A stretch of 7,143 bases of DNA from positions 1-7,143 of the forward strand of contig JAFOBK010000161.1 in NCBI GenBank assembly GCA_017381835.1. The letters run 5' to 3'. This DNA is from Oscillospiraceae bacterium (GTDB lineage: Bacteria > Bacillota_A > Clostridia > Oscillospirales > Oscillospiraceae). Under the pieces are notes generated by a model, which did not search any database, was not told the DNA's origin, and was given only the letters and a program-made list of their open reading frames with translations. Positions 1 through 6,261 of this stretch are shown here, in pieces; positions within the stretch are counted from its first letter, which is position 1; every line of letters begins with the position of its first letter. Made by a program: the position numbers and the translations under genes.

Positions 1-527
1 AAGTCAACTGCCATGCCCTCAAGCTCCACGCCGCGGCTGCCCAGAACATACTCGCCCTCAGTATTCTCCCGATAGAACATCCAGTCGATATTCTTCTCAG
101 GGATAGACACAGGACGGCAGTTGGCATACAGATCCAGTTCCCGGCGCATGGTCACATTGGCAGACTCCTTGGTGCCGCCGTTGGGAGTGGTAGTGGGGCC
201 CTTCAACAGCACATCGCAAGTTTTGATTTCTGCCAGAATGTCATCGGGGATGGCCTTGCCGCTGGCAATGCGGTTTTCGATGGTCAGACCTTCAATATAC
301 TTAATGACGATAGAACCTGCGGCGATTTCCTCCGCCAGCAGCTTTTCCAAAACTCTTGTGGCTTCCTTTGTGATAATAGGGCCAATTCCGTCGCCGTCGA
401 TAACGCCGATGGTGACTACTTTTTTTGTGGTATAATCCGTCTTTTCGGCGCTCATATTGGCAATTCTTGCCTGCTGCTCTTCCAGCAAAACGCGGAATGC
501 TTCGCAAGCCTGCTGAATATTCATCAT
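1..527 (-). CDS. icd: Isocitrate dehydrogenase, N-terminal part (3' end lies outside the window)
   Basis: Isocitrate/isopropylmalate dehydrogenase family. It should oxidise and decarboxylate isocitrate to 2-oxoglutarate in the cytoplasm, the last step of the citrate-to-glutamate-precursor route encoded upstream. Seen, numbering from the ATG at 527: a GDGIGP nucleotide-site motif at about residues 45-50, then LLKGPTTTPNGG, then S122-x-N124-V-x-x-R128, R138, and the RENTEG motif at 153-158. The SxNVxxR pattern is the isocitrate-binding signature and argues against isopropylmalate or tartrate dehydrogenase. About 35 residues, probably helical, precede the Rossmann-like core, longer than in E. 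coli Icd. An ATG at 536 would add three residues and overlap the aconitase stop by 8 nt. I prefer 527 because the AGGAG at 538-542 is only 1 nt from the 536 ATG but 10 nt from this one. Only about 175 codons are present. NAD versus NADP specificity cannot be told, because the determining residues are off the edge. Confidence 0.9.
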   Translation of the reverse strand, partial: MMNIQQACEAFRVLLEEQQARIANMSAEKTDYTTKKVVTIGVIDGDGIGPIITKEATRVLEKLLAEEIAAGSIVIKYIEGLTIENRIASGKAIPDDILAEIKTCDVLLKGPTTTPNGGTKESANVTMRRELDLYANCRPVSIPEKNIDWMFYRENTEGEYVLGSRGVELEGMAVD

Positions 528-528
528 A

Positions 529-2457
529 TTAGCCATTCTCCTTTGTATAGTTCAGCAGTCCGCCTGCTGTCACGATGTCCATCTGACGCTGGGTCAGATC
601 GCAGACCAGCGCAATCTGCTCACCGGTGGCTTCATCGGTAAGCATGATCTCACCTGAGAGCATTCCTGCCTTAATATCAGAAAGCCGCAGCTTATGGCCC
701 TGTTCCAGACGATCGTAATCCTCGGGATTCTTAAAGGTCAAGGGCAGAATACCTGCGTTGATCAGGTTTGCCACATGGATTCTTGCGAAGCTCTTGGCAA
801 TCACGCAGCGGATACCCAAATACATGGGAACCAGCGCCGCATGCTCACGGGAAGAACCCTGGCCATAGTTGCTGCCGCCGACAATGATGCCGTCACCGGC
901 TGCCTTTGCCCGCTCAGGGAAGGTAGTATCGCATACGGAGAAGCAGAACTGGGACAGGAAAGGAATATTGGAGCGGTAGGGCAGGATCTTGGAACCGGCG
1001 GGCATGATGTGGTCGGTAGTAATGTTATCTTCTACCTTCAGTACCAGCTCTGCAGTCAGTTCATCGGCAAAAGGTTTGCTCTTGGGGAATTCCTTGATGT
1101 TGGGGCCACGAAGGACTTCTGCGTTCAGTGCCTCCTCTGCGCTGGCAGGCGCCAGGATCGCAGAGTCATCAATGGTGAATGCCTCGGGAAGTTTCACTTC
1201 GCCGATAGGCTCCATGATAGTGGGATCGGTGATGTAACCTGTGAGGGCTGCTGCCACAGCGGTTTCAGGGGAAACCAGGTAGACCTGGGCATCCTTAGTG
1301 CCGCTGCGCCCCAGGAAGTTACGATTGAAGGTACGCAGGCTCACACCGCCGGAATTGGGAGAGAAGCCCATACCGATGCAGGGGCCGCAGGCGCATTCCA
1401 ATACTCTTGCGCCGCTGGCCAGGATATCGGACAGCGCACCACAATCGGCCAGCATCCGCAGAACCTGCTTGGATCCGGGAGAAACAGAAAGGCTGACAGA
1501 AGGATCCACGGTCTTGCCCTTCAGCATAGCCGCCACCTTCAGCATATCGTAAAGAGAGGAATTGGTGCAGGAACCGATACAAACCTGATCCACCTTGGTA
1601 CCTTTCAAAGAATCCACATTGACGATGTTATCAGGGCTGTGGGGACATGCGATCATAGGCTTCAGGCTGGACAGATCGATAGGAATGATCCGGTCATATT
1701 CAGCGTCTGCGTCACTTGCCAGAGGAACATAGTCCGCTTCCCTGCCCTGCGCCTTCAGGAAGGCTCTGGTGGTCTCGTCAGAGGGGAAGATGGAAGTGGT
1801 AGCACCCAGTTCTGTGCCCATATTGGTGATGGTAGCGCGTTCAGGAACGGACAGCGTATCCACACCGGGGCCGCCCCACTCAATGATCGCGCCTACGCCG
1901 CCCTTAACGGACAGAATCCGCAGAATCTCCAGGCTCACATCCTTGGCGGTTACAAAGGGATTCAGCTTGCCGGTCAGCTCTACCTTGTACATCTTAGGCA
2001 TGGTGATATAGTAAGCGCCGCCGCCCATGGCAACCGCCACATCCAGACCGCCTGCACCGAAGGCCAGCATACCGATGCCGCCACCGGTGGGGGTATGGCT
2101 GTCAGAGCCGATCAGAGTCTTGCCGGGCTTACCAAAGCGCTCCAGGTGAACCTGGTGGCAGATGTCGTTGCCGGGTCGGGAGAAATAGACACCGTGCTTA
2201 TTGGCAACGGTCTGTAAGTAACGGTGGTCATCGGCATTTTCAAAACCGGACTGCAGCGTATTGTGGTCAACATAGGCTACACTCAGCTCAGTCTTGACTC
2301 TGGGAATACCCATGGTTTCAAACTCCAGGTAAGCCATGGTTCCGGTGGCATCCTGAGTCAGGGTCTGGTCTATTCTAAGGGCAACTTCACTGCCGGGGGT
2401 CATGTCACCGGAAATCAGGTGTGCCGCAATAATTTTCTGTGCAATTGTCTTACCCAT
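529..2457 (-). CDS. acn: Aconitate hydratase (Aquifex-type, 642 aa)
   Basis: Converts citrate to isocitrate via cis-aconitate with a [4Fe-4S] cluster, linking the upstream citrate synthase to the downstream isocitrate dehydrogenase. Seen: a DSHT motif at 119-122; the cluster cysteine C297 in GSCTNSS; the paired cluster cysteines C357 and C360 in CACGPCIGMG; then the swivelling C-terminal domain with the DNITTDHIMPAG stretch (477-488) and the GSNYGQGSSREHAAL active-site loop (528-542, with catalytic-type S535, S536, R537). All three cluster ligands and the loop are intact. The length of about 640 residues fits the short Aquifex-type aconitase rather than the roughly 900-residue AcnA. Homoaconitase or isopropylmalate isomerase is less likely, because both domains are in one chain and the neighbours are citrate-pathway genes. 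The start overlaps the upstream regulator gene by 8 nt (ATGGGTAA) and has only a weak GAAG ribosome site, so translation is probably coupled. Confidence 0.95.
   Translation of the reverse strand: MGKTIAQKIIAAHLISGDMTPGSEVALRIDQTLTQDATGTMAYLEFETMGIPRVKTELSVAYVDHNTLQSGFENADDHRYLQTVANKHGVYFSRPGNDICHQVHLERFGKPGKTLIGSDSHTPTGGGIGMLAFGAGGLDVAVAMGGGAYYITMPKMYKVELTGKLNPFVTAKDVSLEILRILSVKGGVGAIIEWGGPGVDTLSVPERATITNMGTELGATTSIFPSDETTRAFLKAQGREADYVPLASDADAEYDRIIPIDLSSLKPMIACPHSPDNIVNVDSLKGTKVDQVCIGSCTNSSLYDMLKVAAMLKGKTVDPSVSLSVSPGSKQVLRMLADCGALSDILASGARVLECACGPCIGMGFSPNSGGVSLRTFNRNFLGRSGTKDAQVYLVSPETAVAAALTGYITDPTIMEPIGEVKLPEAFTIDDSAILAPASAEEALNAEVLRGPNIKEFPKSKPFADELTAELVLKVEDNITTDHIMPAGSKILPYRSNIPFLSQFCFSVCDTTFPERAKAAGDGIIVGGSNYGQGSSREHAALVPMYLGIRCVIAKSFARIHVANLINAGILPLTFKNPEDYDRLEQGHKLRLSDIKAGMLSGEIMLTDEATGEQIALVCDLTQRQMDIVTAGGLLNYTKENG
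538..542 (-). promoter_or_regulatory. Ribosome binding site that decides the icd start
   Basis: AGGAG on the minus strand, inside the last codons of the aconitase gene. It is 1 nt from the ATG at 536, 10 nt from the ATG at 527 and 13 nt from the ATG at 524. The spacing favours 527. Ribosomes finishing aconitase at 529-531 would also be delivered directly to this start. Confidence 0.6.
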
Positions 2458-3103
2458 CGATCTTCACGCATCCCATCATGTGAATTTTTGCATTTTCAAT
2501 ATGCTTCTTGGTCAGTACCTTTGCCAGGTCCGCATCACCGTTAATGATCGCCTGGGCGATTTCATAATGCTCCTGCAGGGTCTTGGGAGACCGCTCGTTG
2601 TCTTCCATGGAGATCTTGCGGTAAAGGCGGGTCTTTCTGTGGAGAGGAATCAACGTATCAATGATCACGTTCCGGTGGCTCAGCTGATAAATTGCCACAT
2701 GGAAATCATCATCCACAGCCTGAAGTCTTGCAACATCACCCTTGGATTGGTAAAACTCCTGCAGGTCTGTCAGGTGATTCAGCTGGTCAATACCCTCCTG
2801 GGTAATGTTCTTGGCTGCGTAGTAGCTTGCCAAACCTTCCACACGAATCCGGATATCCATAATATCCAGCAGGTCATCCTTGGTAATGCCGAGAACTACA
2901 GAACCCTTTCCGCCGTCCTCGATCATACGCTCCTGCTCCAGGCGGCGCAGCGCCTCACGGATGGGAGTACGGCTGACACCCAATGTTTCAGCCAGTTTCA
3001 GTTCTGTTAAGATCTCACCGCGCTTATAGACACCATAGATAATATCATCTTCCAATTTTTCAAAAACCTGATCCGCCAGGGATGCAGTACGAAAACTCTT
3101 CAT
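2450..3103 (-). CDS. GntR-family transcription regulator, FCD subfamily
   Basis: A 217-residue DNA-binding regulator. Seen: an N-terminal winged helix-turn-helix (about 8-72) with the GntR signature around SRTPIREALRRLEQERMI (44-61), and a C-terminal all-helical FCD ligand domain (about 76-205). The residues expected to hold the FCD metal are all present: D131, H135, H179 and H201. FCD proteins usually sense small carboxylic acids, and E. faecalis CitO of this subfamily responds to citrate. Citrate, isocitrate or 2-oxoglutarate as ligand here is inference from the neighbours. The gene sits between citrate synthase and aconitase. Its start is well defined by AAGGAG 8 nt upstream, and the gap to the preceding stop is 15 nt. 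The palindrome at 4520-4531 in the operon promoter is its probable target, which would make the operon autoregulated. No residue appears missing. Confidence 0.93.
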   Translation of the reverse strand: MKSFRTASLADQVFEKLEDDIIYGVYKRGEILTELKLAETLGVSRTPIREALRRLEQERMIEDGGKGSVVLGITKDDLLDIMDIRIRVEGLASYYAAKNITQEGIDQLNHLTDLQEFYQSKGDVARLQAVDDDFHVAIYQLSHRNVIIDTLIPLHRKTRLYRKISMEDNERSPKTLQEHYEIAQAIINGDADLAKVLTKKHIENAKIHMMGCVKIDG

Positions 3104-3118
3104 AATTCTCTCTCCTTA

Positions 3119-4486
3119 TCAGAATCTGCCGGGTGCCAGTTCATTGATCTTGGTTTCCAGCTCTTTATTGGACAAAACGGTCTGTCGGCCGCCTTCATAT
3201 TCCAGATCGATCCAGCCCTTCAGGGCAACGACCAGAGGATCCCGCTTATCCAGCTTTTCCTCTTCCTTCAGACCGTAGTTCATGTTGATCCAGTAAGCAA
3301 TACCGGCCAAACCGGAAGCCTTACCGATCTGCACCGCAGGCTCGATACCCAGCAGCTTTTTGGTATCAAAAATGGTGTAAATCTCCTGATCCTTCATAAG
3401 GCCATCAGCATGAATACCGGCACGGGTCACATTGAAGTTTCTGCCTACAAAGGGGGACATATCGGCGATATTGTAGCCGATATCCTTGCGGAAGTAATTG
3501 GCAATCTCCGTAATGACAGTAGGATCCATGCCGTCCATAGAGCCTCTTAAAGATGCATACTCAAAGACCATGGCTTCCAGAGGAATATTGCCGGTACGCT
3601 CGCCGATACCGAGCAGTGAGCAATTGACTGCACATGCACCGTAGAGCCATGCGGTAGTTGCATTTGCAACGGCCTTATAGAAGTCATTGTGACCATGCCA
3701 CTCCAGCTGTTCGCTGGGCACATCGGAATAGTGCTGCAGACCGTAGATGATACCGGCAACGCTTCGGGGCATAGCCGCTTCCGTATAGGGAACACCGTAA
3801 CCCATGGTATCGCAGGCGCGGATCTTAATGGGAATTCCCGCATCCCGGGACAGCTTCTGCAATTCATTGACAAAGGGTACCACAAAGCCGTAGAAGTCAG
3901 CACGGGTGATGTCTTCCAGGTGGCAGCGGGGCTGAATACCTACATCCAGGGCATCAGATACGGTTGCCAGGTAGTAATCCAGCACCTGCTGACGGTTCAT
4001 CTTCATCTTCTTGAAAATATGATAGTCGCTGCAGCTGACCAGGATACCGGTCTCCCGAATACCCATGTCCTTGACAAGGTGGAAATCCTCTTTGGTTGCC
4101 CGGATCCAGGTGGTGATCTCGGGGAACTTCAGATCCAGCTCCATACACTTTTCAATGGCTTTCCGGTCTTTTTCACTGTAGATGAAGAACTCGGTCTGAC
4201 GGATGATACCGTATGGGCCGCCAAGCTTATTTAGAAGCTTATAGATGTTCACGACCTGGTCCACAGTGTAGGGTTCCACGGACTGCTGGCCATCACGCAG
4301 AGAAGTATCTGTGATCCAGATCTCCTCGGGCATGTTCAGAGGCACACGGCGGTGGTTGAAAGATACCTTGGGGACTTCGCCTTCTGTATAGATGTCCCGC
4401 AGCAGGTTGGGATTTTCCACATTCTGCAGGGAGTACTTATAGGATTTCTGTTCCAATAAATTGGTACGGCTGGAGATTTCTAGCAT
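3119..4486 (-). CDS. Re-citrate synthase (DRE-TIM metallolyase family)
   Basis: Belongs to the homocitrate/isopropylmalate synthase (HMGL-like) family. By its sequence type and neighbours it is most likely the Re-face citrate synthase known from Clostridium kluyveri: oxaloacetate + acetyl-CoA to citrate, metal dependent. Seen in the 455-residue product: DTSLRDGQQS (60-69, with R64 and D65), the metal-binding HGHND motif (264-268), LGIGERTGNIPLE (292-304) and RAGIHADGL (355-363). There is no C-terminal leucine-regulatory domain, which argues against isopropylmalate synthase. Homocitrate synthase is the main alternative, but aconitase and isocitrate dehydrogenase in the same operon favour citrate. 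The reading frame stays open to an ATG at 4561, but that start lies upstream of the promoter -35. The ATG at 4486 has GAGGT 8 nt upstream and about 36 nt of leader. It is the first gene of the operon. Confidence 0.85.
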   Translation of the reverse strand: MLEISSRTNLLEQKSYKYSLQNVENPNLLRDIYTEGEVPKVSFNHRRVPLNMPEEIWITDTSLRDGQQSVEPYTVDQVVNIYKLLNKLGGPYGIIRQTEFFIYSEKDRKAIEKCMELDLKFPEITTWIRATKEDFHLVKDMGIRETGILVSCSDYHIFKKMKMNRQQVLDYYLATVSDALDVGIQPRCHLEDITRADFYGFVVPFVNELQKLSRDAGIPIKIRACDTMGYGVPYTEAAMPRSVAGIIYGLQHYSDVPSEQLEWHGHNDFYKAVANATTAWLYGACAVNCSLLGIGERTGNIPLEAMVFEYASLRGSMDGMDPTVITEIANYFRKDIGYNIADMSPFVGRNFNVTRAGIHADGLMKDQEIYTIFDTKKLLGIEPAVQIGKASGLAGIAYWINMNYGLKEEEKLDKRDPLVVALKGWIDLEYEGGRQTVLSNKELETKINELAPGRF

Positions 4487-4519
4487 TTCGGAATACCTCG
4501 ATTCTTGGTTCTTTGTTTC

Positions 4520-4531
4520 ATTGTATACAAT
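4520..4531. promoter_or_regulatory. Probable operator of the GntR/FCD regulator
   Basis: ATTGTATACAAT is a perfect 12-bp palindrome. It overlaps the last two bases of the -10 box and covers the predicted transcription start of the operon. The TTGTATACAA core resembles operators reported for FCD-type GntR proteins. A looser match reaches further: TGTATA (4522-4527) is mirrored by TACACA (4534-4539) with one mismatch. Binding here would block RNA polymerase. The link to the operon-encoded regulator is inference from position and shape. Confidence 0.7.
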
Positions 4532-4557
4532 TATACACATGCACATCATTTTGTCAA
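4530..4557 (-). promoter_or_regulatory. Promoter of the citrate synthase operon
   Basis: On the minus strand a perfect TTGACA (4552-4557) and a perfect TATAAT (4530-4535) are separated by 16 nt, a full sigma-A consensus. Transcription should start near 4523, about 36 nt before the ATG at 4486. Such a strong promoter normally needs a repressor, and a palindrome sits exactly on its start site. Confidence 0.88.
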
Positions 4558-4599
4558 GCATTAATTTAGCGAAGTAAAGTATGATCCACGGAATATGGG

Positions 4600-4605
4600 T
4601 ATACT
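4600..4605 (+). promoter_or_regulatory. Possible -10 box for the bile salt hydrolase gene
   Basis: TATACT lies 22 nt before the start codon, with GGAGG at 4616-4620 between them. No good -35 is visible at 16-18 nt upstream, so the promoter is weak or needs help. The box is contained in GTATAC, the same hexamer as the centre of the operator at 4520-4531. Confidence 0.4.
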
Positions 4606-4626
4606 AAAGAAAAACGGAGGTCAGCT

Positions 4627-5598
4627 ATGTGTACCGCGATCACTTACCACGCAAAAGATCATTACTTTGGGCGGAATCTGGACTATGAATATGATTTTCA
4701 GGAGGCGGTAACCATCACGCCAAGGGCCTATGCCTTTCACTTCCGTCGTCTTCCTCCTATGGAAACCCACTACGCGATGATCGGTATGGCAGTGGTATCT
4801 CAGGGATTTCCCCTCTATTTTGATGCTACCAACGAGCACGGCCTTAGTATGGCGGCACTGAATTTTCCTCACAGCGCCCAATATATGCCGGAAATCACCG
4901 GCAAGGATAATGTGGCTCCCTTTGAACTGATCCCCTGGATTTTGGGCAGTTGTAGAAAAACGGAAGAAGCAAAAGAGAAACTGTCTCAGGTGAATCTTGT
5001 AAACATCCCTTTCAGTCAGGAATACCCTTTAACACCTCTGCACTGGATGCTGGCAGACGAAAAAACGACCATTGTCATTGAGGGGACAAAGGCCGGTCTT
5101 CATATTTATGAAAATCCCGTAGGGGTGCTGACCAATGAGCCTCCTTTCCCCTATCATATGACCAATCTGCAGAATTATCGCCATGTCAGCGCGGATGAAC
5201 CGGAGAGCAGTTTTGCGCCTTCTTTAGATTTGAAGGCATATAGCCGGGGAATGGGCGGATTGGGTCTGCCCGGGGATCTGTCCTCTGTCTCCCGCTTTGT
5301 GAAAGCCGCATTTACCCTGCTTAACTCTGTATCCAAAGACAGTGAGTCAGCCGCCATCAGCCAGGTTTTTCATATCCTGGGTTCCGTTGCCCAGCAGCAG
5401 GGCTGCGTAAAAGTAGGCAAGCTTTACGAAAAAACCCTCTATACCAGCTGCTGTAACACAAGCAAGGGCATTTATTACTACACCACCTATGAGAACAATC
5501 AAATTACCGGCATCCGGCTCCATGGCATTGACCTAGACACCGATCAGCCGGTCATTTATCCCATCATAAAATGTCAGCAGATCCGTATGGAAAATTAA
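4627..5598 (+). CDS. bsh: Bile salt hydrolase (choloylglycine hydrolase family)
   Basis: An N-terminal-nucleophile amidase, most likely cleaving glycine or taurine from conjugated bile acids. Seen: the protein starts Met-Cys, so removal of Met exposes the catalytic C2. The rest of the family's active-site set is present: R16 and D19 in FGRNLDYE, N79 in LNFP, N170 in VLTNEP, and R223 in GLPGDLSSVSRF. The GLGLPGD stretch (211-217) and the overall N-terminus (MCTAITY) look like bile salt hydrolases rather than penicillin V acylases, although acylase or N-acyl-amide activity cannot be excluded. The length of 323 residues is typical. There is no signal peptide, so it is cytoplasmic. The start is certain (GGAGG 6 nt upstream, and Cys must be residue 2). 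It is a single-gene unit, divergent from the citrate operon and convergent with the CarD gene, and it suggests life in an animal gut. Confidence 0.92.
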   Translation: MCTAITYHAKDHYFGRNLDYEYDFQEAVTITPRAYAFHFRRLPPMETHYAMIGMAVVSQGFPLYFDATNEHGLSMAALNFPHSAQYMPEITGKDNVAPFELIPWILGSCRKTEEAKEKLSQVNLVNIPFSQEYPLTPLHWMLADEKTTIVIEGTKAGLHIYENPVGVLTNEPPFPYHMTNLQNYRHVSADEPESSFAPSLDLKAYSRGMGGLGLPGDLSSVSRFVKAAFTLLNSVSKDSESAAISQVFHILGSVAQQQGCVKVGKLYEKTLYTSCCNTSKGIYYYTTYENNQITGIRLHGIDLDTDQPVIYPIIKCQQIRMEN

Positions 5599-5628
5599 AA
5601 AAGCGCTGTGGAAGAACCACAGCGCTTT
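5597..5628. terminator. Bidirectional intrinsic terminator between bsh and carD
   Basis: A perfect 12-bp inverted repeat (AAAGCGCTGTGG at 5600-5611, its complement at 5617-5628) with a 5-nt loop fills nearly the whole 32-bp gap between two convergent genes. The minus-strand RNA gets a tail of six U from 5602-5597, ideal for the CarD transcript. The plus-strand RNA has only the UUU of the stem followed by CAUCAUU, so termination after bsh should be weaker. Confidence 0.9.
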
Positions 5629-5630
5629 CA

Positions 5631-6131
5631 TCATTCATGAAGCTTTTTCTCGATATAGGCTTTTACTTCCGGCTGGGGGATCCCCAGAACCATAGAGAAT
5701 TCGGAAATAAGCAGTTTCTGCGCATCCCGCAGGAAATTTTCATCGCACAAATGGAATTTTCTGCCGGCAGCCAGCTGACTTTCCCGATGCTTATACAGCA
5801 CTCTAACCATACTGATCAGCGCAGCACGGTCTGCCCCATTGATCAGCTCCCGATATTTCTGTTTTCTAAGATTTTCCTCCGGAATCCAGCAATCACGGTG
5901 GGCTTCCTCAGATTCCAGCAGTCCGTTCAATGCCTCCGGAGTCAGCAGCGGACGCAGTTTTGCCAAAGCCGCCTGATTATGGGCAGGTACATAAAATCGG
6001 GCACCCGGCTGCTCCCTGGGTTCCAGGACAAAATACTCCACTTTCTTACGATCAACGGTGCGGACTTCCAATTCCAGGATCCTGCACACACCGTGAATTC
6101 CATACACAACCTGCGAACCAATCTGAAGCAC
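5631..6131 (-). CDS. carD: CarD/CdnL-family transcription factor
   Basis: A probable RNA-polymerase-binding factor. CarD proteins bind the polymerase beta subunit through an N-terminal Tudor-like domain and stabilise the open promoter complex through a helical C-terminal domain. Seen, numbering from the GTG: the typical opening IGSQVVYGIHGVCRI (4-18), a beta-rich stretch to about residue 60 ending in RFYVPAHN, then a mostly helical half including W82, near where the promoter-wedging Trp of mycobacterial CarD lies, and the conserved-looking QKLLISEFSMVLGI (138-151). At 166 residues it has normal length. The frame is open back to 6242, but that ATG lies upstream of the promoter found at 6187-6195. 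The GTG at 6131 has AAGGAG 9 nt before it, whereas the TTG at 6140 touches that site. Its target genes are unknown. Confidence 0.85.
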   Translation of the reverse strand: MLQIGSQVVYGIHGVCRILELEVRTVDRKKVEYFVLEPREQPGARFYVPAHNQAALAKLRPLLTPEALNGLLESEEAHRDCWIPEENLRKQKYRELINGADRAALISMVRVLYKHRESQLAAGRKFHLCDENFLRDAQKLLISEFSMVLGIPQPEVKAYIEKKLHE

Positions 6132-6140
6132 TGAAAACAA

Positions 6141-6146
6141 CTCCTT
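6141..6146 (-). promoter_or_regulatory. Ribosome binding site that decides the carD start
   Basis: AAGGAG on the minus strand, with 9 nt to the GTG at 6131 and no gap to the TTG at 6140. It therefore supports a GTG start giving the product M-LQIGSQVVYG, which matches the family's usual N-terminus. Confidence 0.75.
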
Positions 6147-6186
6147 CCACTGCTTTCGCCATCTTCCACCTCTACCATGTAAAATT

Positions 6187-6195
6187 ATTATAGCA
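6187..6195 (-). promoter_or_regulatory. Extended -10 promoter of carD
   Basis: TGCTATAAT on the minus strand is a perfect extended -10 (TGnTATAAT). No convincing -35 stands 16-18 nt upstream, though a TTGTCA occurs closer in. The predicted start is near 6180, giving a leader of about 49 nt before the GTG at 6131. Confidence 0.65.
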
Positions 6196-6261
6196 CGAAA
6201 GTGACAAATTTTCACATAGGAAAATCGACGAAAAACAAACACCGGATTTGTGAAATTTCAA

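Noticed and set aside
694..2217. A 507-codon open frame on the plus strand opposite aconitase
   Set aside because: It is antisense to a clearly conserved aconitase with all catalytic motifs. Its translation has low-complexity, His- and Gln-rich composition and no recognisable domain. Such long shadow frames follow from the codon usage of the real gene.
2402..3010. A 202-codon plus-strand frame opposite the GntR gene
   Set aside because: It is antisense to the well-supported regulator, has no ribosome site of note, and its translation matches no family I know.
3104..3118. Separate promoter for the regulator gene
   Set aside because: The gap is only 15 nt and is occupied by the ribosome site. 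I saw no promoter-like pair here, so co-transcription with citrate synthase is simpler.
3689..4234. A 181-codon plus-strand frame opposite citrate synthase
   Set aside because: It is antisense to conserved catalytic motifs of the synthase and has no start signal or recognisable domain.
6132..6242. N-terminal extension of CarD up to an ATG at 6242
   Set aside because: It would start upstream of the extended -10 at 6187-6195, has no ribosome site, and its translation is unlike CarD proteins. The GTG at 6131 fits the family and the AAGGAG spacing.
6251..6260. Perfect 10-bp palindrome TGAAATTTCA upstream of carD
   Set aside because: It is short and AT-rich in an AT-rich spacer, lies just past the small-RNA terminator, and is too far from the carD -10 to assign a role. 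It could easily be chance.
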